The position numbers were made by a program, and so were the translations under genes. The notes beneath the pieces are model-generated. The model was not told the DNA's origin and did no database searches. It saw only the letters and a program-made list of their open reading frames with translations. From NCBI GenBank assembly GCA_021807645.1, contig JAKBCP010000084.1:1-5155 (forward strand): a stretch of DNA of 5,155 nucleotides. Direction: 5' to 3'. Shown here in pieces: positions 1 to 5,155 of the stretch. Every line of letters begins with the position of its first letter. Position 1 is the stretch's first letter. This DNA is from a bacterium. GTDB lineage: Bacteria > Vulcanimicrobiota > Vulcanimicrobiia > Vulcanimicrobiales > Vulcanimicrobiaceae.

Positions 1-825
1 AGCGCGAACGCCCTCGATGTCGACCCCCGTCTCGATGCCCATAGAGGCGAGCAGATAGAGTAGATCCTCGGTCCCGAGATTTCCCGTCGCCCCGGGTGCG
101 TACGGGCAGCCCCCGAGGCCGCCGCTACTGGAATCGAAGATTGAAATGCCGCAGCCAAGCGCGGCGTACACATTGGCCAGCGCGGTTCCGCGCGTATCGT
201 GAAAGTGCATGGCGATGAGGTCGAGCGGAATCCGAGCGGCCAGCAAAGGAACGAGTTCCTCGACTTGGCTGGGCACGCCGACGCCGATCGTGTCCCCAAT
301 CGATAACTCGTCGCATCCGAGTTCCAGAAGCGACGTGGCGACCTCTACAACTTTTTGCGGTCGTACTTCGTCGCCGAAAGGAGATCCAAATGCCGTCGAA
401 ACGTAGCCGCGCACGCGCAATCCATCGGCTTTGGCGTTGCGCACGACTTCGCGGAAGGTGGAGATCGATTCGTCGATGCTCATGCGGATATTCCGTTGCG
501 TAAATCGTTCGGAGGCCGCGGTAAAGACGGCGATCTCGCGCACGCCGACGGCGCGCGCGCGTTCGTAGCCGCGCATATTGGGCACGAGCACCGGGTAGCG
601 CACGCCGGGGCGCTTGTTTATCGCCGCGTAGACCTCGGCACCGTCGGCGAGCTGAGGGATCGCCTTCGGGCTGACGAAGGAGGTGGCTTCGACGATCGGC
701 AGGCCGCTCTCGGAGAGCAGATCGATGTAGGCGATCTTGGTCGCGGTAGCGACGATCTCCGGTTCGTTCTGTAACCCGTCGCGCGGACCCATCTCCGCAA
801 TCGTGACGCGTTCCGGCCGCTTCAT
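1..825 (-). CDS. mvaB: Hydroxymethylglutaryl-CoA lyase (3' end cut by window edge)
   Basis: Cleaves 3-hydroxy-3-methylglutaryl-CoA to acetoacetate and acetyl-CoA, the last step of leucine degradation, in the cytoplasm. Translation from the ATG at 825 gives 275 residues with no stop before position 1. It is a DRE-TIM (HMGL-like) metal-dependent barrel. Residues visible are RDGLQNE (R15, D16, Q19), E46, the IGDTIGVG segment with D178, the metal-binding MHFHDT (H207, H209), and the family signature GLGGCPYAPGATGN with catalytic C240 and N249, followed by E253. Every one of these falls at a constant offset of 26 from the human HMGCL numbering (R41, D42, H233, H235, C266, N275, E279), so the fold is collinear with no internal gap and about 24 C-terminal residues lie off the left edge. 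It starts 17 bases after the carboxylase stop, with GGAG at 838-841 (12-base spacer) and GAAG at 831-834 (5-base spacer) as possible ribosome sites. It is the third gene of the liuC-liuD-liuE-like run. All catalytic residues are present, so it should be active. Confidence 0.95.
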   Translation of the reverse strand, partial: MKRPERVTIAEMGPRDGLQNEPEIVATATKIAYIDLLSESGLPIVEATSFVSPKAIPQLADGAEVYAAINKRPGVRYPVLVPNMRGYERARAVGVREIAVFTAASERFTQRNIRMSIDESISTFREVVRNAKADGLRVRGYVSTAFGSPFGDEVRPQKVVEVATSLLELGCDELSIGDTIGVGVPSQVEELVPLLAARIPLDLIAMHFHDTRGTALANVYAALGCGISIFDSSSGGLGGCPYAPGATGNLGTEDLLYLLASMGIETGVDIEGVRA

Positions 826-860
826 CTATGCTTCAATCTCCACTACGCCTCGATCTCTAC
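826..860 (-). repeat. Diverged tandem copy of the carboxylase gene's last 18 bases
   Basis: Read on the minus strand, 860-843 encodes the authentic carboxylase C-terminus V-E-I-E-A-stop. The next 18 bases, 843-826 (sharing base 843), again read V-E-I-E-A-stop, but shifted by 17 bases and therefore in another frame. The two copies match at 14 of 18 positions, and all four differences fall at third codon positions and are synonymous (GTA/GTG, ATC/ATT, GAG/GAA, GCG/GCA). The match does not extend upstream: the residue before is L in the first copy and V in the second. The second copy fills the whole gap before the lyase ATG and supplies its candidate ribosome-binding purines. The similarity is seen directly; its origin is inference. 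Confidence 0.6.
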
Positions 861-2774
861 GAGCGCCGCACCGCCGGCGACCGTCGCGCCTTCGCGCGCG
901 TGTACCGTTCCCACCGTTCCGGCACCGGGGGCTTCGATGCGGTGCTCCATCTTCATCGCTTCGAGAACGACGAGCAGGCTGCGCGCTTCCACGCGATCGC
1001 CCGGAGCGACGGCGACGCGAAGAATCTTTCCCGGCATCGGCGCGCGAATGCTGCCGGAGCGCTCGTCGCCGATCCCGCCGGCGCTCTCGACCTGCGGCGC
1101 CGGTGCGAGCCCGACGTTGTATTCGATCCCTTCCCAGAGAATCGCATAGCCCCGATCGTGGCGACGCACGCGCCCGCGCGCTTCGATATCTCCGACGGCG
1201 GCGTGCATCGTCGCGCCGTTCCCGAGCGTCCGCAGCGGCCCGGTGAGATCCCCGTGAACGATGACTCCGTCGGCGCTGCGATCGATGCGAAGGGTCGCGC
1301 GCGCATCGTCGTGCGCGAAAGCGAGCGGTATCGCGATACCGGCGATCCGCCACGGCACGGCGTCGTCGCGCAGCATTGCCGCTAACGCGAGGATCTGTAC
1401 TTCGCGCGGAAATGCGGTACGCGCGAAGCGCGACTCGTCGAGTCGTTGCGCGAGAAAACTCGTCGTCGTTTCGCCGCGGACGAACGCTTCATCTTGGGCG
1501 ATCCACCGAAGCAACGGCAGATTCGTGCGGAGGCCGCCGATCTGGGTGCGGTCGAGCGCGTGCTGGAGACGGCGTACCGCTTCTTCGCGCGTCGGTGCCG
1601 CGACGATCAATTTTGCCAGCAGCGAATCATAAAAGAGCGTTACTTCGCTTCCCAGCGCGACGCCGCTATCGACACGCGCCTCCCACGGGTGCGGTGCCTC
1701 CCAACGATCGATGATTCCGGTCGATGGAAGCATCTGCATCGATGGGTCTTCGGCACAGATGCGCACCTCGATCGCGGCGCCGCGTGGTTGAATCTGTTCC
1801 TGTGAAAACGGCAGTGGCTCACCTGATGCGACGCGAATCTGCCATTCGACGAGATCGAGCCCGTAAACGAATTCCGTTATCGGGTGCTCGACTTGCAGGC
1901 GCGCGTTCATCTCAAGAAAGTAGAACGAACCGTCGACGTCGAGCATAAACTCGGCCGTGCCGGCGTTACTGTAACCGACGCTGCGGGCGGCACGAAGCGC
2001 CGCTTCGCCCATCCGCGCTCGCAGTTCGGGGGAGACGGCGGTGCTCGGTGCTTCTTCGAGCACTTTTTGATGGCGCCGCTGAATCGAACACTCGCGTTCG
2101 CCGAAGTGGACGATGTTTCCGAAAGAATCTCCCAGGATCTGGAACTCGATATGACGCGGAGAGCGGAGGTAGCGCTCGAGGAGAACGCTTTCGTCGCCGA
2201 ACGCGGCGAGCGCTTCGCGCTTTGCAGCGCCGAGAGCTTCGTCGAATTCGGCGAGAGAGTCGACGACACGCATACCACGCCCGCCGCCGCCCGCGCTCGC
2301 TTTGATAAGCAACGGGAAACCGACTTCTTGGGCTCGGGCGCGCAGAGTCGCAAGATCCTGTTCGGCGCCGTCATATCCGGGAATGACCGGAACGTCGGCG
2401 GCCCGCGCTTTGTGCTTGGCCTCGATCTTACTGCCCATCGCCGCCATCGCTTCGGGGCTCGGCCCAACGAAGATCAGCCCCGCATCGCGGACCGCGCGCG
2501 CAAAATCGGCGCGTTCGGAGAGAAAACCGTACCCGGGATGGACGGCGTCGGCCTTCATGGCGCGCGCTGCGGCGAGCACGGCTTCGATGTTGAGATAGGA
2601 GTCGCGCGCGAGCGCCGGGCCGATGCAGCGCGCTTCATCCATCGCGCGGACGTGGCAGGCGCGCTCGTCGGCAGTCGAATAGACCCCGAGTGCGGCGATG
2701 CCCATTTCATGCGCAGTGCGTGCGACGCGGATCGCGATTTCGCCGCGATTGGCGATGAGTAGACGGCGGATCAT
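843..2774 (-). CDS. liuD: Biotin-dependent acyl-CoA carboxylase alpha subunit, probably 3-methylcrotonyl-CoA carboxylase
   Basis: Carries the biotin carboxylase and biotin carrier functions of an acyl-CoA carboxylase: it carboxylates biotin with ATP and bicarbonate, and the CO2 is then passed to an acyl-CoA by a separate beta subunit. The 643-residue protein has the usual order. The N-terminal biotin carboxylase domain opens with LLIANRGEIAIRV (5-17) and has HPGYGFLSE (79-87), K116, the glycine-rich ATP-grasp loop KASAGGGGRGMR (158-169), EMNARLQVEHPITE (288-301, with N290, R292, Q294, E296) and R338 in EVRICAEDP. A variable middle region (about 455-565) corresponds to the beta-subunit-binding BT domain, and the C-terminal biotinyl domain (about 575-643) has EAMKMEH with biotin-accepting K608. 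Length is normal for MccA/PccA-type subunits. The ATG at 2774 overlaps the hydratase TGA as ATGA, implying translational coupling. Propionyl-, geranyl- or general acyl-CoA carboxylases share this architecture; the 3-methylcrotonyl-CoA assignment rests on the flanking hydratase and HMG-CoA lyase. No carboxyltransferase gene is in the window. Confidence 0.93.
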   Translation of the reverse strand: MIRRLLIANRGEIAIRVARTAHEMGIAALGVYSTADERACHVRAMDEARCIGPALARDSYLNIEAVLAAARAMKADAVHPGYGFLSERADFARAVRDAGLIFVGPSPEAMAAMGSKIEAKHKARAADVPVIPGYDGAEQDLATLRARAQEVGFPLLIKASAGGGGRGMRVVDSLAEFDEALGAAKREALAAFGDESVLLERYLRSPRHIEFQILGDSFGNIVHFGERECSIQRRHQKVLEEAPSTAVSPELRARMGEAALRAARSVGYSNAGTAEFMLDVDGSFYFLEMNARLQVEHPITEFVYGLDLVEWQIRVASGEPLPFSQEQIQPRGAAIEVRICAEDPSMQMLPSTGIIDRWEAPHPWEARVDSGVALGSEVTLFYDSLLAKLIVAAPTREEAVRRLQHALDRTQIGGLRTNLPLLRWIAQDEAFVRGETTTSFLAQRLDESRFARTAFPREVQILALAAMLRDDAVPWRIAGIAIPLAFAHDDARATLRIDRSADGVIVHGDLTGPLRTLGNGATMHAAVGDIEARGRVRRHDRGYAILWEGIEYNVGLAPAPQVESAGGIGDERSGSIRAPMPGKILRVAVAPGDRVEARSLLVVLEAMKMEHRIEAPGAGTVGTVHAREGATVAGGAALVEIEA

Positions 2775-3553
2775 CGTGAAAACGTCGGCGTCCGGCGTTC
2801 GAGAAACGCGCGCAACCCCTCTTGCCCTTCGGGGGAGGTGCGTTGCGCGGCGATCGCATCGGCCGTTAGCGCGAGCGTCGCGTCGTAACTACTTTCGATG
2901 ACGCGCGGGATCAACGCTTTCGCAGCGGCGGTTGCGGCGGGCGAGGAGCTGAAGAGTTCGCGGAGCGTTTCGTCAACGGCATCGTCGAGGTGCGAGGAGC
3001 GCACGACCCGATGCACGAGGCCGATCGCTGCGGCTCGCTGCGCGTCGAAACGTTCGCCGGTGAGAAAGAGCGAGCGTGCGTGGCTGCGGCCGATTTTTGC
3101 GAGCACGAACGGCGATATTACCGCCGGAATGATGCCGAGTTTTACCTCGGTGAAACCGAAAACGGCGTCGTCGGCGGCGATGACGATATCGCAGACCGCC
3201 GCCAGCCCCGCCCCACCGCCGAGCGCAGCGCCGTGTATTGCGGCGACCGTCGGCTTGCTGCAGCGATCGATCGCACGGAACATCTCGCTCATCGCTCGGG
3301 CGTCGGCAACGTTCTCGTCGTGGGTGAGATCGAGCGAAGCGCGCATCCACGAGATATCGGCGCCTCCGCAGAAAACCGGGCCCTCGCCGGTTAGCAGGAC
3401 GGCGCGCGTGCTGTCATCGTTATTGAAGCGATCGAAGGTCGCGCGTAACGCATCGATCATCTCGGTGTTGAATGCGTTACGGACCCTCGGCCGAGCGAGC
3501 GTCACGCGTGCGACGCCGTCGGCGAGTGCGACGCGAAGAGGTGCTTCTTTCAT
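2771..3553 (-). CDS. liuC: Enoyl-CoA hydratase family protein, probably methylglutaconyl-CoA hydratase
   Basis: Crotonase-fold protein of 260 residues, normal length. By context it hydrates 3-methylglutaconyl-CoA to HMG-CoA, between the carboxylase and the lyase encoded downstream. The N-terminal strand segment RVTLARPRVRNAFN (16-29) is typical. FCGGADISWM (61-70) and HGAALGGGAGL (107-117) are the two segments whose backbone amides form the oxyanion hole. The acidic residue in TEVKLGIIPAVISPF (E136) matches the conserved second catalytic glutamate of crotonases, while the first catalytic glutamate position (GGGCEL in classical enoyl-CoA hydratase) is glycine here (G116). The SWM and IPAVISPF segments resemble bacterial LiuC-type hydratases from memory. 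SPEGQEGLRAFLERRTPTF near the end is the usual crotonase tail. The ATG at 3553 follows a purine-rich stretch (AGAAGAGA about 8 bases upstream). It is first in the block, and its stop overlaps the carboxylase start by 4 bases. Another enoyl-CoA hydratase substrate cannot be excluded. Confidence 0.87.
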   Translation of the reverse strand: MKEAPLRVALADGVARVTLARPRVRNAFNTEMIDALRATFDRFNNDDSTRAVLLTGEGPVFCGGADISWMRASLDLTHDENVADARAMSEMFRAIDRCSKPTVAAIHGAALGGGAGLAAVCDIVIAADDAVFGFTEVKLGIIPAVISPFVLAKIGRSHARSLFLTGERFDAQRAAAIGLVHRVVRSSHLDDAVDETLRELFSSSPAATAAAKALIPRVIESSYDATLALTADAIAAQRTSPEGQEGLRAFLERRTPTFSR

Positions 3554-3593
3554 ACCCGGTATCTCTTCTCGCCGCCATCCAAAGGCGCCTGGA
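3554..3593. other. Divergent intergenic region between the two operons
   Basis: Only 40 bases separate the starts of the hydratase (minus) and the cytochrome (plus). The region holds both ribosome-binding sites, but no full promoter pair fits inside it, so promoter elements must reach into the coding ends. A short inverted motif AGGCGCCT (3583-3590) is a perfect 8-base palindrome; it could be an operator half or chance. There is no regulator gene (such as a LiuR-type MerR protein) in the window. Confidence 0.5.
3581..3585 (+). promoter_or_regulatory. Ribosome-binding site deciding the cytochrome start
   Basis: AAAGG ends 8 bases before the ATG at 3594, a normal spacing. It is the main reason to choose this start over the in-frame GTG at 3612, which has no comparable site. 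The upstream open frame continues back to about 2898 but is antisense to the hydratase gene, so earlier starts are rejected. Confidence 0.45.
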
Positions 3594-4409
3594 ATGCGTT
3601 ATAGTGGCATCGTGCAGAGACTCGTCTATCGCTACGCCCTGCTGACGCGGCTCGCCCACTGGTTCGGGGCGATAGCCGTCGCCGTCTTGATTTCAAGCGG
3701 CCTCCAGATATTCAACGCGGCGCCCTACCTCGACGCCGCGGATCGTAGCACTCCGGCGCGCCGGGTGCTCTCCATCGACTCTCCCGTCGACGGCGTCGGC
3801 CGAACGACGATTTTCGGCCATTCCTTCACGACGACCGGCTTTCTCGGCTGGGGGAGCGACGGAACCGGCGGCGAGGGAGCGCGGGCTTTTCCGGGCTGGC
3901 TCACGATTCCGGCCTATCAAGATCTCGCCGACGGACGACGGTGGCACTTTTTCTTCGCCTGGGTCGCGAGCCTGGCGTGGCTCGCATGGCTGATCTCCAG
4001 CGCGGTGAAGGGAAATCTCGGCGAAATGATCCTGCGTCCGAGCGACCTGCGCAAGCTCTGGCCGATGCAGGCGTACTACCTGCGGCTGAAGCGAGAGCCG
4101 CCGCCCCACGGAACGTATAATCCGCTCCAGAAGGCCGCCTACACCTTCGTGCTCTTCGTCCTCGCGCCGCTGATCGTCTTAACGGGGCTTGCACTCTCTC
4201 CGGGGATCGATGCGATCGCCCGTCCGTTAACCGTGCTTTTCGGCGGTCGTCAATTCGCGCGACTTTGGCACTTCGTCGGAATGCTGCTTTTCGTCGGCTT
4301 CGCGCTCGTTCACATCTTTCAAGTCGTCACGCAAGGCTTTTTCAATCAAATGCGCTCGATGATCTCCGGCTGGTACCGTTTGCGCGAACATGAAAGTATC
4401 GGGCCATGA
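3594..4409 (+). CDS. Membrane cytochrome b (b561 / Ni,Fe-hydrogenase b-type), partner of the molybdoenzyme
   Basis: A 271-residue integral membrane protein likely to bind two b-type hemes and pass electrons between the quinone pool and the exported molybdoenzyme encoded next. Four hydrophobic helices are visible at about 21-40, 116-137, 181-202 and 224-246. Histidines placed to ligate heme are H22 (TRLAHW), H118 (RRWHFFFAW), H226 (RLWHFVGM) and H240 (ALVHIF). The N-terminus, the 138-180 loop (RPSDLRK, RLKREPP) and the C-terminal tail (MRSMISGWYRLREH) are basic, so by the positive-inside rule they face the cytoplasm. The long 41-115 loop, with TTIFGHSFTTTGFLGWG and FPGWLTIPAYQDLADGRRWH, would face outward toward the molybdoprotein. 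The sequence resembles the cytochrome b family found beside sulfite-oxidase-like enzymes rather than MsrQ/YedZ. The start at 3594 has an AAAGG site; GTG at 3612 (six residues shorter) is the alternative. Its TGA overlaps the next ATG by 4 bases. Confidence 0.85.
   Translation: MRYSGIVQRLVYRYALLTRLAHWFGAIAVAVLISSGLQIFNAAPYLDAADRSTPARRVLSIDSPVDGVGRTTIFGHSFTTTGFLGWGSDGTGGEGARAFPGWLTIPAYQDLADGRRWHFFFAWVASLAWLAWLISSAVKGNLGEMILRPSDLRKLWPMQAYYLRLKREPPPHGTYNPLQKAAYTFVLFVLAPLIVLTGLALSPGIDAIARPLTVLFGGRQFARLWHFVGMLLFVGFALVHIFQVVTQGFFNQMRSMISGWYRLREHESIGP
3598..3603 (-). promoter_or_regulatory. Candidate -10 element for the leucine-degradation operon
   Basis: The minus strand reads TATAAC, one mismatch from the sigma70-type TATAAT. 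It would start transcription near 3591, leaving a leader of about 38 bases before the hydratase ATG, which suits the purine-rich ribosome site there. The -35 is poor: TAGACG lies 19 bases upstream, longer than ideal. It lies just inside the 5' end of the divergent cytochrome gene if that gene starts at 3594. Motif inference only. Confidence 0.35.
3600..3605 (+). promoter_or_regulatory. Candidate -10 element for the cytochrome/molybdoenzyme operon
   Basis: The plus strand reads TATAGT, which shares four bases with the minus-strand TATAAC. No convincing -35 lies 16-18 bases upstream. If it is used, transcription would begin around 3611-3612, exactly at an in-frame GTG, giving a leaderless message and excluding the ATG at 3594. 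This conflicts with the Shine-Dalgarno-like AAAGG that supports that ATG, so the two models are alternatives. Confidence 0.25.
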
Positions 4410-5149
4410 AGCGTCGCCTTTTTATCGCAACGTCGATTGCGGCCGCCCTCACCGGCTGCGCGCCGATCGGCACGGCACTGAACGATAACCCGGGCTTCCA
4501 TCATTTTCTCGGGCTCGAAGGCTCGCTCGATGCTGCCCTTCTCGGCAACGTACCGGGGCTTGCGCGCGAATACTCGCTCGCCGATATCAGCAAGCATTTC
4601 CCCGTCGATAGCTTGCCGACGCCGACGACGGCGATTTATCAAGACATGCGAGCGCACGCATTTACCAACTATACGCTAAGCATCGTCGGTGCGGTCGAAC
4701 GGCCGCTCCGTCTAACGCTTGCACAGCTCCAACGCATGCCGCAGCAGCGCCAGATCACGCGACACGATTGCGTCGAAGGCTGGAGCGCGATCGGTGCTTG
4801 GAGTGGAGTTCCGCTGCGCCGCATCCTCGAGATGGCGCGACCGCATCGCGATGCTCGGTATGCTATCTTTCGCTGCATGGATAGCGACGACCAAGGGACG
4901 CCGTATTACGAGAGTCTCGATATGGCACAGGCCTATCAACCGCAAACCCTTCTCGCCTTGCAACTCAACGGCGCGCCGATTCGTCCCGATCACGGGGCCC
5001 CGGTCCGTCTGCGCGTGCCGACCCAACTCGGGTACAAAAGTGCGAAATGGGTACGCGAGATCCAAGTGGTCGGTTCGTTCGCGCATCTCTATGGGGGGAA
5101 GGGCGGTTACTGGGAGGATCAAGGCTACGAGTGGTACGCCGGGATCTAG
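4406..5149 (+). CDS. Tat-exported lipoprotein with sulfite-oxidase/MsrP-like molybdopterin domain
   Basis: A 247-residue molybdopterin-dependent oxidoreductase expected outside the cytoplasmic membrane. The N-terminus KRRLFIA (2-8) resembles a twin-arginine motif, and a short hydrophobic stretch ends in the lipobox LTGC with C18, so Tat export of the folded cofactor-loaded protein followed by lipid anchoring is likely. After a linker (about 19-85) comes the oxidoreductase molybdopterin-binding fold: YTLSIVGAVERPLRLTLAQLQRMP (89-112), RHDCVEGWSAIGAWSGVPL (119-137) with C122 as presumed molybdenum ligand, DHGAPVRLRVP (195-205) and GYKSAKWVREI (209-219), both typical cofactor-pocket segments. 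The tail GGYWEDQGYEWYAGI is common in this subfamily. It is shorter than E. coli MsrP (about 330 residues) and lacks the dimerisation domain of true sulfite oxidases. The ATG at 4406 overlaps the cytochrome TGA (ATGA), implying coupled synthesis of a complex. The substrate is unknown; sulfoxide, sulfite or another small oxyanion are possibilities only. The stop is 6 bases from the right edge. Confidence 0.88.
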   Translation: MKRRLFIATSIAAALTGCAPIGTALNDNPGFHHFLGLEGSLDAALLGNVPGLAREYSLADISKHFPVDSLPTPTTAIYQDMRAHAFTNYTLSIVGAVERPLRLTLAQLQRMPQQRQITRHDCVEGWSAIGAWSGVPLRRILEMARPHRDARYAIFRCMDSDDQGTPYYESLDMAQAYQPQTLLALQLNGAPIRPDHGAPVRLRVPTQLGYKSAKWVREIQVVGSFAHLYGGKGGYWEDQGYEWYAGI

Positions 5150-5155
5150 CGCACT

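Noticed and set aside
355..774. Open frame of 139 codons on the plus strand opposite the HMG-CoA lyase
   Set aside because: It is antisense to a lyase with every catalytic residue conserved and has no motif or ribosome-binding site of its own.
826..1353. Arginine-rich open frame on the minus strand ending in VEIEA
   Set aside because: It is a shifted frame within the carboxylase gene. Its VEIEA ending comes from the near-duplicate tail reported as a finding, not from a separate gene.
1884..2762. Open frame of 292 codons on the plus strand opposite the biotin carboxylase domain
   Set aside because: It lies wholly antisense to a conserved ATP-grasp domain with all motifs intact. Its composition (many R, A, G, D) is that of a high-GC shadow frame, and it has no recognisable domain.
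3583..3590. Palindrome AGGCGCCT as an operator or terminator stem
   Set aside because: Eight-base palindromes are common at this GC content. It has no loop and no T-run, and only a single copy is seen. It is mentioned in the intergenic entry but not called as a site.
2898..3593. Upstream extension of the cytochrome reading frame by 232 codons
   Set aside because: It is antisense to the hydratase gene, low in complexity (S, R, A rich) and adds nothing known from the family. The cytochrome homology begins just after the ATG at 3594.
5150..5155. Terminator after the molybdoenzyme gene
   Set aside because: Only six bases follow the stop codon, so nothing can be judged.

Overview
The window comes from a high-GC bacterial chromosome (roughly 60% GC by eye), very densely coded, and carries two divergent operon-like blocks that meet at a 40-base gap (3554-3593). 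There are no RNA genes, CRISPR arrays, insertion sequences or phage genes. The content points to an aerobically respiring heterotroph that degrades branched-chain amino acids and exports a molybdoenzyme. The lineage cannot be fixed from this sequence; an uncultured soil-type phylum such as Eremiobacterota is only a loose guess.

Minus-strand block (3553 down to 1): three genes of leucine/isovalerate degradation, in transcription order liuC-like methylglutaconyl-CoA hydratase (3553-2771), liuD/mccA-like biotin-containing acyl-CoA carboxylase alpha subunit (2774-843) and liuE/mvaB-like hydroxymethylglutaryl-CoA lyase (825 to beyond the left edge, so its C-terminus is missing). The first two overlap by 4 bases (ATGA) and the third starts 17 bases after the second stops. 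Together they cover 3-methylcrotonyl-CoA -> 3-methylglutaconyl-CoA -> HMG-CoA -> acetoacetate + acetyl-CoA. The carboxyltransferase (beta) subunit and isovaleryl-CoA dehydrogenase are not in the window.

Plus-strand block (3594 to 5149): a four-helix di-heme cytochrome b (b561 / Ni,Fe-hydrogenase b type) followed, with a 4-base ATGA overlap, by a Tat-type lipoprotein with a sulfite-oxidase/MsrP-like molybdopterin domain. They look like a membrane redox pair: an extracytoplasmic molybdoenzyme exchanging electrons with the quinone pool through the cytochrome. The substrate is unknown.

Most worth a second look: (1) the last 18 bases of the carboxylase gene (VEIEA-stop) are followed by a diverged near-copy, in another frame, whose four differences are all synonymous; (2) the divergent promoter gap contains a symmetric TATA core that can be read as a -10 element on both strands, which also opens the possibility of a leaderless GTG start for the cytochrome; (3) the molybdoenzyme/cytochrome pair of unknown substrate.
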